Made by a program: the position numbers and the translations under genes | Origin: Omphiscola glabra | Lineage: Eukaryota; Mollusca; Gastropoda; Lymnaeidae | Assembly (NCBI GenBank): GCA_964017045.1 | Contig: OZ024808.1 | Span: 13,708,784-13,772,783 of the forward strand | DNA length: 64,000 bases | Reading direction: 5' to 3' | Part shown: positions 42,777 to 54,594 of the stretch, one piece after another | How the letters are laid out: every line of letters begins with the position of its first letter | Position numbering within the stretch: the first letter of the stretch is position 1 | The notes under the pieces: generated by a model | Databases searched by the model: none | Told to the model about the DNA's origin: nothing | Seen by the model: only the letters and a program-made list of their open reading frames with translations

Positions 42777-43105
42777 TTGGAGGAACGAAGACAGTCCAGG
42801 CTCTCCATGATTTATATGTCAAACTGTAAAAAGTGCCACCCGGAGAGAACCATCCCCTCCACCCCCACCCCCCACCCGGTCATACGCCAGTGTATTATAG
42901 GAATAGGATAACAAACATTTTAACATTTACAATGCACTCGTTTCAATTGCTGACGATGTTTTACAAATTTGAACACTTGGAACTCATGCAGTGAAATATC
43001 CTCATCAACACCAGGCACAGAGACATTGCAAATCCCATCTACATTCATAGGAGCCATAATGATCAATAAATTGATCGTGGGCCCTTAATATATAGAAGAA
43101 GAAGA
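42777..43105 (+). mobile_element. LINE 3' tail inserted in the LINE (unit 2 only)
   Basis: The body matches parts of 22,850-23,280 (CCAGGCTCTCCATGATTTA; GATCGTGGGCCCTTAATATA) and ends in GAAGAAGAAGAAG. Unit 1 shows the uninterrupted site at about 28,708, so it inserted after the duplication. Confidence 0.75.
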
Positions 43106-43828
43106 AGAAGATAAGAAGAAAACCAGCGAAGTGCAGTTCCAGAGATGCCTGCCTCATTCAGAAGTCTTTTTAAGAGAAGCTCATGGTCAATAACATAAAA
43201 AGCAGAACTGAGGTTCAACAGGACAAGTAATGTCACATCGCCGTGGTTAGCATTACAAAGAACATCATTCATGACACGGAGTAGTGCTGTCTCACAGCTG
43301 TGTCCAGGTCGATATGCAGATGGAAAATTATCAAGCAAGTCATAAGTGTTAAGATGCTGCACAAGCTGCTGTGACACAACTATCACAAGGGGAGCGAAAA
43401 TTCTTGCAGTCCTTTGGGTCACGGTCACTCTTTTTTTAAGCAAAGGCTTAACGACCGCTGCCTTGAACAGACGTGCGATTGTGGCAGACTTAAGTCTACT
43501 ATTCATAATGTTAACCAGTACATGAAGTAAGACTTCCAGACAGCCCAAAACAATATTGTTTGGGATGGGGTCAACACTATAAGATGAAGGTTTAGATGCC
43601 ATGATGGAACGTCTCAACTGTTCATGGGAAACTGGGAATAATTCCAGTAGAGGGTTGCCTTCAAAGACATTCTCCACCGCAGACAAATGACAACGTTCCC
43701 CAAAGCTCTTCATTAATGTTTCAATTTTATCAGTAAAGAACTCGCCCAGTTTAATTGCAACTTGCACGCTTCTCATGTCATGCAAAACAAAAGGGTGCTG
43801 ATTTTTTCCCGATGTCATACACCACGGA

Positions 43829-43985
43829 GCACATCTAGCGAGAGTCATTGCCTGCTGCCTTCAGGAGAACATCTTGCGAGAGTCAGTACCTGCTGCCTTT
43901 AAGAGAACATCTTGCGAGAGTCAGTGCCTGTTTCCTTCAGGAGAAAATCTTGCGAAAGTCAATATCTGCTGCCTTCATGAGAGAC
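43829..43985. repeat. 38-bp tandem repeat inside the LINE, 3-4 copies
   Basis: The unit is CATCTTGCGAGAGTCAGTAC, CTGCTGCCTTTAAGAGAA, placed in the LINE region between linker and reverse transcriptase. Confidence 0.8.
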
Positions 43986-44649
43986 TGAGCATAATTTAGA
44001 CTTAGCGTGCCTGATTTCTTGCGCATACATCGTCCGTGCTTTCAGAAACGATAGTATGTCCACTTCACGACCACTTCTTCTCCAACGCTTCTCAGCTACA
44101 CGCCTAACAAGCTTGGCTTTCCGAACTGTGAGAGTGACCCAAGGGGCGTTAGATCTGTCACGAACAAACTTAGTCGACACTGGGGCATATGCGTCCAACA
44201 TAGAAGTGAGAGTCCGATTGTAGAGGAGGAATTGTTGTTAAATATTTTTGGGTGGTTTCTTCACTAAGTCAGTCACAGAAAGACTATTCCGAAAATAAAT
44301 TATATACATCTTTTTGAAGTTCCTCACTTGAATTTTCTCCCTCTGAGCAACAGGCCTAGCCATATTTGTTGTAAACCACAAAGGGAAATGATCAGACAAG
44401 AGAATATCGTCCACATTCACAGACCGAACAAATTGCACTTTGTCGGTTCTTGATAGAACCCAATCCAAGATATGACCATCCCTAAGCGTTGGTTCAGAAA
44501 CATGTTGAACTATAACATCGCCAGTCTTTAGACGCAATATCTTTGTGGGAACTGAGTGACGAAATCCCATCTTTCTTTCAACCCCCACGAAAACCTTTTG
44601 CTGTTTTCTTTTTTTATTAAACAGAGTGTTCGACATCATGTAAGAAGTC

Positions 44650-47600
44650 ACTACCAAGGAGATGGCTATCATGGGTACACAGCTAACGCAGTGTAGTAGA
44701 TGAGTGGTGAAGCGGGGCACTTCTTAAGAACTTGACAACCGAGGAGATGGCTATCATGGGTACACAGCTGACGCAGTGTAGCAGATGAGTGGTGAAGCGG
44801 GGCACTTCTTAACAACTTGACTACCAAGGAGATGGCTATCATGGGTACACAGCTAACGCAGTGTAGTAGATGAGTGGTGAAGCGGGGCACTTCTTAAGAA
44901 CTTGACTACCAAGGAGATGGCTATCATGGGTACACAGCTAACGCAGTGTAGTAGATGAGTGGTGAAGCGGGGCACTTCTTAAGAACTTGACTACCAAGGA
45001 GATGGCTATCATGGGTACACAGCTAACGCAGTGTAGTAGATGAGTGGTGAAGCGGGGCACTTCTTAAGAACTTGACTACCAAGGAGATGGCTATCATGGG
45101 TACACAGCTGACGCAGTGTAGTAGATGAGTGGTGAAGCGGGGCACTTCTTAAGAACTTGACTACCAAGGAGATGGCTATCATGGGTACACAGCTAACGCA
45201 GTGTAGTAGATGAGTGGTGAAGCGGGGCACTTCTTAAGAACTTGACTACCAAGGAGATGGCTATCATGGGTACACAGCTAACGCAGTGTAGTAGATGAGT
45301 GGTGAAGCGGGGCACTTCTTAAGAACTTGACTACCAAGGAGATGGCTATCATGGGTACACAGCTAACGCAGTGTAGTAGATGAGTGGTGAAGCGGGGCAC
45401 TTCTTAAGAACTTGACTACCAAGGAGATGGCTATCATGGGTACACAGCTAACGCAGTGTAGTAGATGAGTGGTGAAGCGGGGCACTTCTTAAGAATTTGA
45501 CTACCAAGGAGATGGCTATCATGGGTACACAGCTAACGCAGTGTAGTAGATGAGTGGTGAAGCGGGGCACTTCTTAAGAACTTGACTACCAAGGAGATGG
45601 CTATCAGGGGTACACAGCTAACGCAGTGTAGTAGATGAGTGGTGAAGCGGGGCACTTCTTAAGAACTTGACTACCAAGGAGATGGCTATCATGGGTACAC
45701 AGATAACGCAGTGTAGTAGATGAGTGGTGAAGCGGGGCACTTCTTAAGAACTTGACTACCAAGGAGATGGCTATCATGGGTACACAGCTGACGCAGTGTA
45801 GTTGATGAGTGGTGAAGCGGGGCACTTCTAAACAACATGACTACCAAGGAGATGGCTATCATGGGTACACAGCTAACGCAGTGTAGTAGATGAGTGGTGA
45901 AGCGGGGCACTTCTTAAGAACTTGACTACCAAGGAGATGGCTATCATGGGTACACAGCTAACGCAGTGTAGTAGATGAGTGGTGAAGCGGGGCACTTCTT
46001 AAGAACTTGACTACCAAGGAGATGGCTATCATGGGTACACAGCTAACGCAGTGTAGTTGATGAGTGGTGAAGCGGGGCACTTCTTAACAACTTGACTACC
46101 AAGGAGATGGCTATCATGGGTACACAGCTAACGCAGTGTAGTAGATGAGTGGTGAAGCGGGGCACTTCTTAAGAACTTGACTACCAAGGAGATGGCTATC
46201 ATGGGTACACAGCTAACGCAGTGTAGTAGATGAGTGGTGAAGCGGGGCACTTCTTAAGAACTTGACTACCAAGGAGATGGCTATCATGGGTACACAGCTA
46301 ACGCAGTGTAGTAGATGAGTGGTGAAGCGGGGCACTTCTTAAGAACTTGACTACCAAGGAGATGGCTATCATGGGTACACAGCTAACGCAGTGTAGTAGA
46401 TGAGTGGTGAAGCGGGGCACTTCTTAAGAACTTGACAACCGAGGAGATGGCTATCATGGGTACACAGCTGACGCAGTGTAGCAGATGAGTGGTGAAGCGG
46501 GGCACTTCTTAAGAACTTGACTACCAAGGAGATGGCTATCATGGGTACACAGCTAACGCAGTGTAGTAGATGAGTGGTGAAGCGGGGCACTTCTTAAGAA
46601 CTTGACTACCAAGGAGATGGCTATCATGGGTACACAGCTAACGCAGTGTAGTAGATGAGTGGTGAAGCGGGGCACTTCTTAAGAACTTGACTACCAAGGA
46701 GATGGCTATCATGGGTACACAGCTAACGCAGTGTAGCAGATGAGTAGTGAAGCGGGGCACTTCTTAACAACTTGACTACCAAGGAGATGGCTATCATGGG
46801 TACACAGCTAACGCAGTGTAGTAGATTAGTGGTGAAGCGGGGCACTTCTTAAGAACTTGACTACCAAGGAGATGGCTATCATGGGTACACAGCTGACGCA
46901 GTGTAGTAGATGAGTTGTGAAGCGGGGCACTTCTTAAGAACTTGACTACCAAGGAGATGGCTATCATGGGTACACAGCTAACGCAGTGTAGTAGATGAGT
47001 TGTGAAGCGGGGCACTTCTTAAGAACTTGACTACCAAGGAGATGGCTATCATGGGTACACAGCTAACGCAGTGTAGTAGATGAGTGGTGAAGCGGGGCAC
47101 TTCTTAAGAACTTGACTACCAAGGAGATGGCTATCATGGGTACACAGCTGACGCAGTAGTAGATGAGTGGTGAAGCGGGGCACTTCTTAAGAACTTGACT
47201 ACCAAGGAGATGGCTATCATGGGTACACAGCTGTCGCAGTGTAGTAGATGAGTGGTGAAGCGGGGCACTTCTTAACAACTTGACTACCAAGGAGATGGCT
47301 ATCATGGGTACACAGCTGACGCAGTGTAATAGATGAGTGGTGAAGCGGGGCACTTCTTAAGAACTTGACTACCAAGGAGATGGCTATCATGGGTACACAG
47401 CTGACGCAGTGTAGTAGATGAGTGGTGAAGTGGGGCACTTCTTAAGAACTTGACTACCAAGGAGATGGCTATCATGGGTACACAGCTGACGCAGTGTAGT
47501 AGATGAGTGGTGAAGCGGGGCACTTCTTAACAACTTGACTACCAAGGAGATGGCTATCATGGGTACATAGCTGACGCAGTGTAGTAGATGAGTGGTGAAG

Positions 47601-49378
47601 CGGGGCACTTCTTAAGAACTTGACTACCAAGGAGATGGCTATCATGGGTACACAGCTGACGCAGTGTAGTAGATGAGTGGTGAAGTGGGGCACTTCTTAA
47701 GAACTTGACTACCAAGGAGATGGCTATCATGGGTACATAGCTGACGCAGTGTAGTAGATGAGTGGTGAAGCGGGGCACTTCTTAACAACTTGACTACCAA
47801 GGAGATGGCTATCATGGGTACACAGCTGACGCAGTGTAGTAGATGTGTGGTGAAGCGAGGCACTTCTTAACAACTTGACTACCAAGGAGATGGCTATCAT
47901 GGGTACACAGCTAACGCAGTGTAGTAGATGAGTGGTGAAGCGGGGCACTTCTTAACAACTTGACTACCAAGGAGATGGCTATCATGGGTACACAGCTCAC
48001 GCAGTGCAGTAGATGAGTGGTGAAGCGGGGCACTTCTTAAGAACTTGACTACCAAGGAGATGGCTATCATGGGTACACAGCTAACGCAGTGTAGTAGATG
48101 AGTGGTGAAGCGGGGCACTTCTTAACAACTTGACTACCAAGGAGATGGCTATCATGGGTACACAGCTAACGCAGTGTAGTAGATGAGTGGTGAAGCGGGG
48201 CACTTCTTAACAACTTGACTACCAAAGAGATGGCTATCATGGGTACACAGCTAAAGCAGTGTAGTAGATGAGTGGTGAAGCGCGGCACTTCTTAAGAACT
48301 TGACTACTAAGGAGATGGCTATCATGGGTACACAGCTCATGCAGTGTAGTAGATGAGTGGTGAAGCGGGGCACTTCTTAACAACTTGACTACCAATGAGA
48401 TGGCTATCATGGGTACACAGCTGACGCAGTGTAGTAGATGAGTAGTGAAGCGGGGCACTTCTTAAGAACTTGACTACCAAGGAGATGGCTATCATGGGTA
48501 CACAGCTGTCGCAGTGTAGTAGATGAGTGGTGAAGCGGGGCACTTCTTAACAACTTGACTACAAAGGAGATGGCTATCATGGGTACACAGCTGACGCAGT
48601 GTAGTAGATGAGTGGTGAAGCGGGGCACTTCTTAAGAACTTGACTACCAAGGAGATGGCTATCATGGGTACACAGCTGACGCAGTGTAGTAGATGAGTGG
48701 TGAAGCGGGGCACTTCTTAAGAACTTGACTACCAAGGAGATGGCTATCATGGGTACACAGCTGACGCAGTGTAGTAGATGAGTGGTGAAGTGGGGCACTT
48801 CTTAAGAACTTGACTACCAAGGAGATGGCTATCATGGGTACACAGCTGACGCAGTGTAGTAGATGAGTGGTGAAGCGGGGCACTTCTTAAGAACTTGACT
48901 ACCAAGGAGATGGCTATCATGGGTACATAGCTGACGCAGTGTAGTAGATGAGTGGTGAAGCGGGGCACTTCTTAAGAACTTGACTACCAAGGAGATGGCT
49001 ATCATGGGTACACAGCTGACGCAGTGTAGTAGATGAGTGGTGAAGCGGGGCACTTCTTAAGAACTTGACTACCAAGGAGATGTCTATCATGGGTACATAG
49101 CTGACGCAGTGTAGTAGATGAGTGGTGAAGCGGGGCACTTCTTAACAACTTGACTACCAAGGAGATGGCTATCATGGGTACACAGCTGACGCAGTGTAGT
49201 AGATGTGTGGTGAAGCGAGGCACTTCTTAACAACTTGACTACCAAGGAGATGGCTATCAAATGTACACATCTGACGCAGTGTAGTAGATGAGTGGTGAAG
49301 CGGGGCACTTCTTAACAACTTGACTACCAAGGAGATGGCTATCATGGGTACACAGCTCACGCAGTGCAGTAGATCAGT
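44650..49378. repeat. 85-bp satellite, about 56 copies, higher-order structure
   Basis: The unit starts CTACCAAGGAGATGGCTATC, continues ATGGGTACACAGCTAACGCA, GTGTAGTAGATGAGTGGTGA, AGCGGGGCACTTCTTAAGAA and CTTGA. It abuts the 5' side of the LINE at 44,640. Rare variants recur at exact multiples of 85 bp (see findings). Minus-strand open frames of about 73 codons occur in most units because the frame rotates every 85 bp and stops after about 220 bp; they are not genes. Confidence 0.96.
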
Positions 49379-50631
49379 AATGAATTGAAAGGGGAGGGGG
49401 GGGGCATTTCTTTCAAGTTAATTTCTAAGATTGTCAAAACACATAGCCTTGTCGAGAAATTACACACCGCTACCTCAGAGCTTCAACACCGGTGAGTTTT
49501 TTATGAGTTATTAACTGAATTAACACAGGTAAGGAAACCAAAAAGGGAAAAACACAGAATAAATAAATCCACCAATTATTAGTTATGCTCAAAATAAATT
49601 ATATTCATTGGTCCAGTGGACTTTCAGCTCCAAAAATGTCCAACTATCCAGGAATAAAACTTGAAAGAAACATTCCAAAAAATGAGAAAATGTGTGAGAG
49701 AATTTACTGCTGCCTTGTTTAGCGACTCGTGAATTCGACCGGAATGCTCGAGTACGGATTGCGGCAGTGAATGATCTTTCCCTACCCAAACACATTGAGA
49801 ATGGACACATTTCACATGTACACGTTTAACACATTTTGATACCATTCCTCATATTGACAATACCTGTCATAGATGGTTTTCTGAGACATTTACTGTTATA
49901 AAAGATATGTTTCTCAATTCACATGTCATACCTTGTGCACCTAAAAATCGAAGGTGGCATTTGTCTTTCATTCCTAAACCTGAGAAGCTGCTGGTTGAAG
50001 TGTCGGAAACCTCACTTAAAATGCTGCTTGTCGGCCTGCTGGTTTGTCCTCGTGAAAACGATATATCTCTGATTCTATTCTGGATTCCTGACAAAGACGT
50101 TCCTAATCCAGCAGAGCCCTCGAAACCAATTGGCAGCTAAATGAAATTTTTTTATTATAAAAAGTATCATTAAATTTAAATTAGATTTACACTTTCACGA
50201 TACATTACATTATTCTAAACTAGAGTTCCGAGGGGAGCGAGGAGATGTTTTCAAACTAGACTAGTGGTTGTGCCTACTTATAGAAAACATTTTTTTTTAT
50301 ATTCAATTAGTTTGGTGATATTATTAAAACAATAATGAATTGATATTTGAAGAATAATATGTAAATAAACTATTTTTGTAATATCACAATGTAGACTAAG
50401 CAATCAAGTTAATGAATAATGTACTCACCCTTGTTCCATGATCAAATCCATTAATCTGCTTAGCCCCCATTATTAGTTTGTTTGTTGCGCCTGTGAGATT
50501 TAATTTTAGAACAATTAATTAATCTGTTTATTTTGTTTAGTTATCTTCAATTCGAAAAATAAAACACATAGCAAATAAAAAAAAAAGACTGATTTTTTAA
50601 AATTTTGATCAGGAATATTCATATATATTAC
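49379..50631. other. Gene C intron with unassigned open frames
   Basis: Holds a 77-codon frame on the plus strand at 49,907-50,140 (RRWHLSFIPKPEKLLVEVSE; LILFWIPDKDVPNP) and overlapping minus-strand frames. I recognise no family and see no splice support. It could be an old retrocopy fragment. The remainder is AT-rich. Confidence 0.25.
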
Positions 50632-50799
50632 CGACAACAGGCATGTGGCTTTTGTAATAATAGCCACCATTGCTTGGTCTAACACATTCCAAGTCCATTT
50701 GTCCTAAACGGTGTGTCGAGCATGACCCAGAGATCCATCTCACTGCGATTTCGCCGCCCTTTGCAACGTCCAGAACTTGACCAATTTCCCCACTACCTC
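50632..50799 (-). CDS. Gene C exon: second half of MIB/HERC2 domain 2
   Basis: 168 bp, acceptor TCTACTAG, donor GTAATATA, phase 1 at both ends. It encodes GSGEIGQVLDVAKGGEIAVR, WISGSCSTHRLGQMDLEC, VRPSNGGYYYKSHMPVVG. It aligns to genes A and B along its length, but the core YRMG reads HRLG. It is clearly older than the A/B split. The ending KSHMPVVG is the same as in A and B. Confidence 0.87.
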
Positions 50800-50922
50800 C
50801 TAGTAGACCGTAATGATAAGAACGTTTGGTAGAGAATTAGGGAAAATAAAAGGTCGCTGTTATCTTTTGTATACAAATTTATTTTTGATGTATTGATAAT
50901 TTCAATGTGGTACGGTGAGTTT

Positions 50923-51105
50923 CAGAGGTGTATCTAAGGGGGGCATGGGGGACAGATGACCCTCGGCCCCAGACTACGTAGGGCCGCCAAAACCTGCTTT
51001 GATATTATGTTATTGATGAAAATAATGGGTCTGAGAGTTGTAAAAACAAATGGGGGCTCTTTAAAATGAATCTTGTCTCCGGGAGCCAAAAACTCTGGCG
51101 ACCCC
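50923..51105. mobile_element. hAT-like MITE remnant
   Basis: Left end CAGAGGTGTATCTAAGGGG; the body shares CTGCTTTGATATTATGTTAT and GAATCTTGTCTCCGGG with the MITE at 14,837. The right end is decayed, and no target duplication could be paired. Confidence 0.6.
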
Positions 51106-51433
51106 TATCGTAAATTTATAATTTTAAAAAATGAATAAAAAAATAGTGATGGGAAATAAAAAAAACATGTATTTTGTCTTATATTATTTATGGTTTTTTT
51201 TATTTTTAATCTTTTCAAACTCATTAAGAATTTCTCTATTATGCAAAAATCAATGTATGTATAGGTATTGTTAAAACATTGGTGAATTTTTATGATGAAA
51301 ATCATTGATTGAATTTGTGATGCTTAACAGTATTTGTTAGTTTCTAAACATATGTTTAGTTTTAAGAAATTCCCCATGTAAATCATTGATCTTTGAGACA
51401 AGTTAATTTGACCATTTTCACAAAACCCATTAC

Positions 51434-51540
51434 CCCATCTCCCGTCTTGTCTGCGTGAAACAACGGCGTCTCTGAAAAAACCTATAGCGCACTTTTTGTC
51501 CGATCTGAAAATGCTGTCATGCCGAGCGGGAACAATCAGT
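51434..51540 (-). CDS. Gene C exon: first half of MIB/HERC2 domain 2, diverged
   Basis: 107 bp, acceptor TTTTTGCAG, donor GGGTAATGG, phase 2 to phase 1. Found by alignment and phase. It encodes LIVPARHDSIFRSDKKCAIG, FFRDAVVSRRQDGRW, against IGVPPR...QSDKQLAKG, IFQGALVVRGLNWNADNQDG in gene A. The six-base length difference keeps the frame, and both splice phases fit the ZZ and MIB2b exons of gene C. The VVRG..W core is eroded to VVSRRQDGRW, so this domain may no longer fold normally. Confidence 0.65.
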
Positions 51541-51544
51541 CTGC

Positions 51545-52136
51545 AAAAAAAAAAAAAAAAAATGATTTTTTAAAATGTATTTCAGATCTATCTTCTGAAA
51601 TTAAGACTTGGTCTAACCAAATATAAAGGTATTTTTCAATTTTAAGAAGTAGATCATAAATATTAAACGATTTTATGAAATTTTATTTTGTAAACAAAAC
51701 GTCTATTCTATACACGTATGTTTTTTAAAGCAGTATAATATAATTTAAAAACAAAAACAATATAAAAGAAATAATCTTATTCACTAAGAAACTAGAATTA
51801 GTAGGTTCAAATTGACTAAAAGAAAGTGACACATTTTCAGTTTCAATCATCGATTTGATCTGCCATAAACATTTCTTTGAATATTTTTATAAAAATGAAT
51901 ACATATGTATGAATTTTTTAATTTTTTTTTTTTTAATTACATTTATTGATTACTTTTTGCCTGCTGATTGATTAATTATTTGACGGTTACATATTTTAAA
52001 TCATGTATAACATTGCAGTTACACACAACTGATTGCCCCCGTTAACTTAATACCGGCGACGCGAATCAATAGGTTGAACAATGCCAAACGCGATCGGTGT
52101 GATCTCTATTATTCCTATTTGACTAGACAGACTTAC
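51545..52136. other. Gene C intron, nothing recognised
   Basis: AT-rich intron between ZZ and MIB2a exons, with A- and T-runs. Confidence 0.4.
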
Positions 52137-52308
52137 CCAACTTGTGAATGGGGCTCAAACCTGAAGAATTGGTGTTTGGTATCATGTTTGTCAGACGTGT
52201 AACAAGGCGAGCATAGGCTGTAATCACGACAGACTGCACATCTCCACTTGTAGCCAGCAAACCCTCTTTCTCTACAGTGTTCACAATTGTTCAAGTAATA
52301 GTACTCAC
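52137..52308 (-). CDS. Gene C exon: ZZ zinc finger
   Basis: 172 bp, acceptor TTTAAACAG, donor GTAAGTC, phase 1 to phase 2. It encodes GEYYYLNNCEHCRERGFAGY, KWRCAVCRDYSLCSPCYTSD, KHDTKHQFFRFEPHSQVG. The C..C / C..C / C..C / H pattern is complete. It differs from genes A and B at about half its positions, so gene C is an old paralogue. Confidence 0.88.
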
Positions 52309-52689
52309 CTGTTTAAAAGTGATGGTTCAGTAGATTTATATTAATTTTAAAAATCTAAACACTTTAAAATACATTTTAAAAAAATTAAAAATTATTTGTT
52401 ATTTGCATCAGGTCGTAGATCTCAAAATAAAAGATCTCATTAAAAATTTTACAAAAACTATGAAACAAACAAAAGATTAAATGTTAGAAAACTATGTCAT
52501 TGCATAGAACATTAACCATGCTTTTAAAATAAAATTAATGAAAGTTGTCATAGTTTGTACGCCTCACTTAAATGATAGGATAAAATATACAACTATCTGC
52601 CGTTCTAACTTTAGTTTTTATTTAAACTTATACAGATTTCGTCCACAAAAAAACTAAGTATACAAAAATTAATTTATTCGAAAGTATAT
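52309..52689. other. Gene C intron, nothing recognised
   Basis: AT-rich, between the ZZ exon and a microsatellite. Confidence 0.35.
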
Positions 52690-53690
52690 ATCATATCATA
52701 TCATGTCATGTCATGTCATGTCGTATCATATCATATCATATCATGTCATGTCATATCATGTCATGTCGTATCATATCATATCATATCATATCATGTCATG
52801 TCGTATCATATCATATCATATCATATCATGTCATGTCATGTCGTATCATGTCATATCATATCATATCATGTCATGTCGTATCATGTCATATCATATCATA
52901 TCATATCATGTCATGTCGTATCATATCATATCATATCATATCATGTCATATCATATCATATCATATCATGTCATATCATATCATAACATATCATATAATA
53001 TCATGTCATGTCGTATCATATCATATCATATCATGTCATGTCGTATCATATCATATCATATCATGTCATGTCATATCATATCATATCATGTCATATCATA
53101 TCATATCATGTCATATCATATCATATCATGTCATATCATATCATATCATGTCATGTCGTATCATATCATATCATATCATGTCATGTCGTATCATATCATA
53201 TCATATCATATCATGTCATATCATATCATAACATATCATATAATATCATGTCATGTCGTATCATATCATATCATGTCATGTCATATCATATCATATCATG
53301 TCATATCATATCATATCATATCATGTCATGTCGTATCATATCATATCATATCATATCATATCATATCATATCATATCATGTCATATCATATCATGTCATA
53401 TCATATCATATCATATCATATCATATCATGTCATGTCGTATCATATCATATCATATCATATCATGTCATATCGTATCATATCATATCATATCATATCATA
53501 TCATATAATATCATGTCATGTCGTATCATATCATATCATATCATATCATGTCGTATCATATCATATCATATCATATCATATCATGTCATATCATATCATA
53601 TCATATCATGTCATGTCGTATCATATCATATCATATCATGTCATGTCGTATCATATCATGTCATATCATATCATATCATATCATATATAT
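52690..53690. repeat. Pentanucleotide satellite TCATA/TCATG/TCGTA, about 200 copies
   Basis: A 1-kb array of ATATC-ATGTC-type pentamers ending in a short TA run. Rare variants (TCATAACATA; ATATAATATC) recur 245 bp apart. Open in all forward frames because the unit has no stop; not coding. Confidence 0.96.
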
Positions 53691-53699
53691 ATATATATA

Positions 53700-54590
53700 T
53701 ATACGTTAAAATTGATTTTTTTTTGTTTGCTCCACGAAAGCGTTTACATGGATCGATGGATCTTGATTAAATTTGGCACATATATCCATAATTATCCGGA
53801 AGGAATTCGTAAAGGGTTATGAACTTTTTGTAACATTGTGGTTGGGGCCATGGGCCTAAAATGTTGTTTTTATATATATAAAATTGCCAACAAACACTCC
53901 TACATAAGTAGATGTATCTTGACCAAACTTAGTACACACACACTTGATGAGCCATATTCAAATAACGAAGGGTACTGAACTCATAATATCTATTCCTTTA
54001 GGGCATGGGGCCCCATTTCATTTTTAATTATAAAGCTATATTATAAATATCAATAGGCTAAGACAACACTTTAGGTTCTATGTGAATTGAAGGCTATAGG
54101 CCTAACATGGTAGCAATACACATCATTGTCCGTATTGAAATATAGGGGAATTTAAAGCTAAGAATATCCAATCTAACATTTTCCAGAACGTTTCAATATT
54201 GTAAAAAGCTATAACTATGGAATTTTTAAATAGAATTTAATGGGACACATTTTAAAATTTTAACTCCATAAGTTATCTGAATGATTTTTATAGCATCCCC
54301 CCCACCCCCAAAAAAAAAAAAATTCAGGCAAAACTAAATTGGTGCAACTATGGGATGGGCCCCCAACGGGGCCCCCTCTTTCAGCTTTATTGTATTATAG
54401 CTATAGAAAGTGCATTTTGTTTTATAATTTTTCATGTTAGAAAAATTATTACTTGTAACATTCTTTTTAAAACCCTTTGAGAAGGATATTAAATATAATC
54501 TAGAATGTTCCAGAAATTTCTATATAGTTCTACGGGGATATATAAAGGGATATAAAAGCTTAGGGTAACGTTAACGAGATCCAGCAGTGA
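53700..54590. other. Gene C intron, unclassified repeats
   Basis: Two related stretches begin GATCGATGGATCTTGATTAA (53,750) and GATGTATCTTGACCAAACTT (53,910), each followed by TTTGGCACA-like or TTAGTACACA sequence and a GGGCC-rich end. Probably an old repeat of unknown class. No gene. Confidence 0.35.
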
Positions 54591-54594
54591 ACTG

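Larger units (their letters stand above)
29111..43493. repeat. Segmental duplication, unit 2
   Basis: Second copy of 14,897-29,110. It starts in the right part of the hAT-like MITE (GAGGCGCCAAATGTGCTTTG) and ends in the LINE at GGCAGACTTAAG (43,483-43,494), where unit 1 was joined to it. The joint shows short homology (TTAAG against TTAGG). Confidence 0.9.
41720..44640 (-). mobile_element. CR1/L2-like LINE, degenerate
   Basis: Read on the minus strand: endonuclease end with LRDGHILDWVLSRTDKVQF and LLSDHFPLWF (44,340-44,500), a linker YAPVSTKFVRDRSNAPWVT (about 44,150), reverse transcriptase with SAYRPGHSCETALLRVMNDV and HGDVTLLVLLNLSSAFYVID (43,110-43,848), LADDTELYNCF near 42,610, and the 3' end near 41,730. 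The catalytic D of DLSAAFD is changed (NLSSAFY), and frameshifts abound, so it is dead. A plus-strand LINE tail (42,777-43,105) is inserted into it. Confidence 0.82.

Noticed and set aside
44669..49360. Many 73-codon minus-strand frames, one in most 85-bp units
   Set aside because: The period is not a multiple of three, so each frame rotates and ends after about 220 bp; they are by-products of the satellite.
52703..53822. A 355-codon open frame of repeated Ser-Tyr-His-Ile
   Set aside because: Stop-free pentanucleotide repeat, open in all forward frames.
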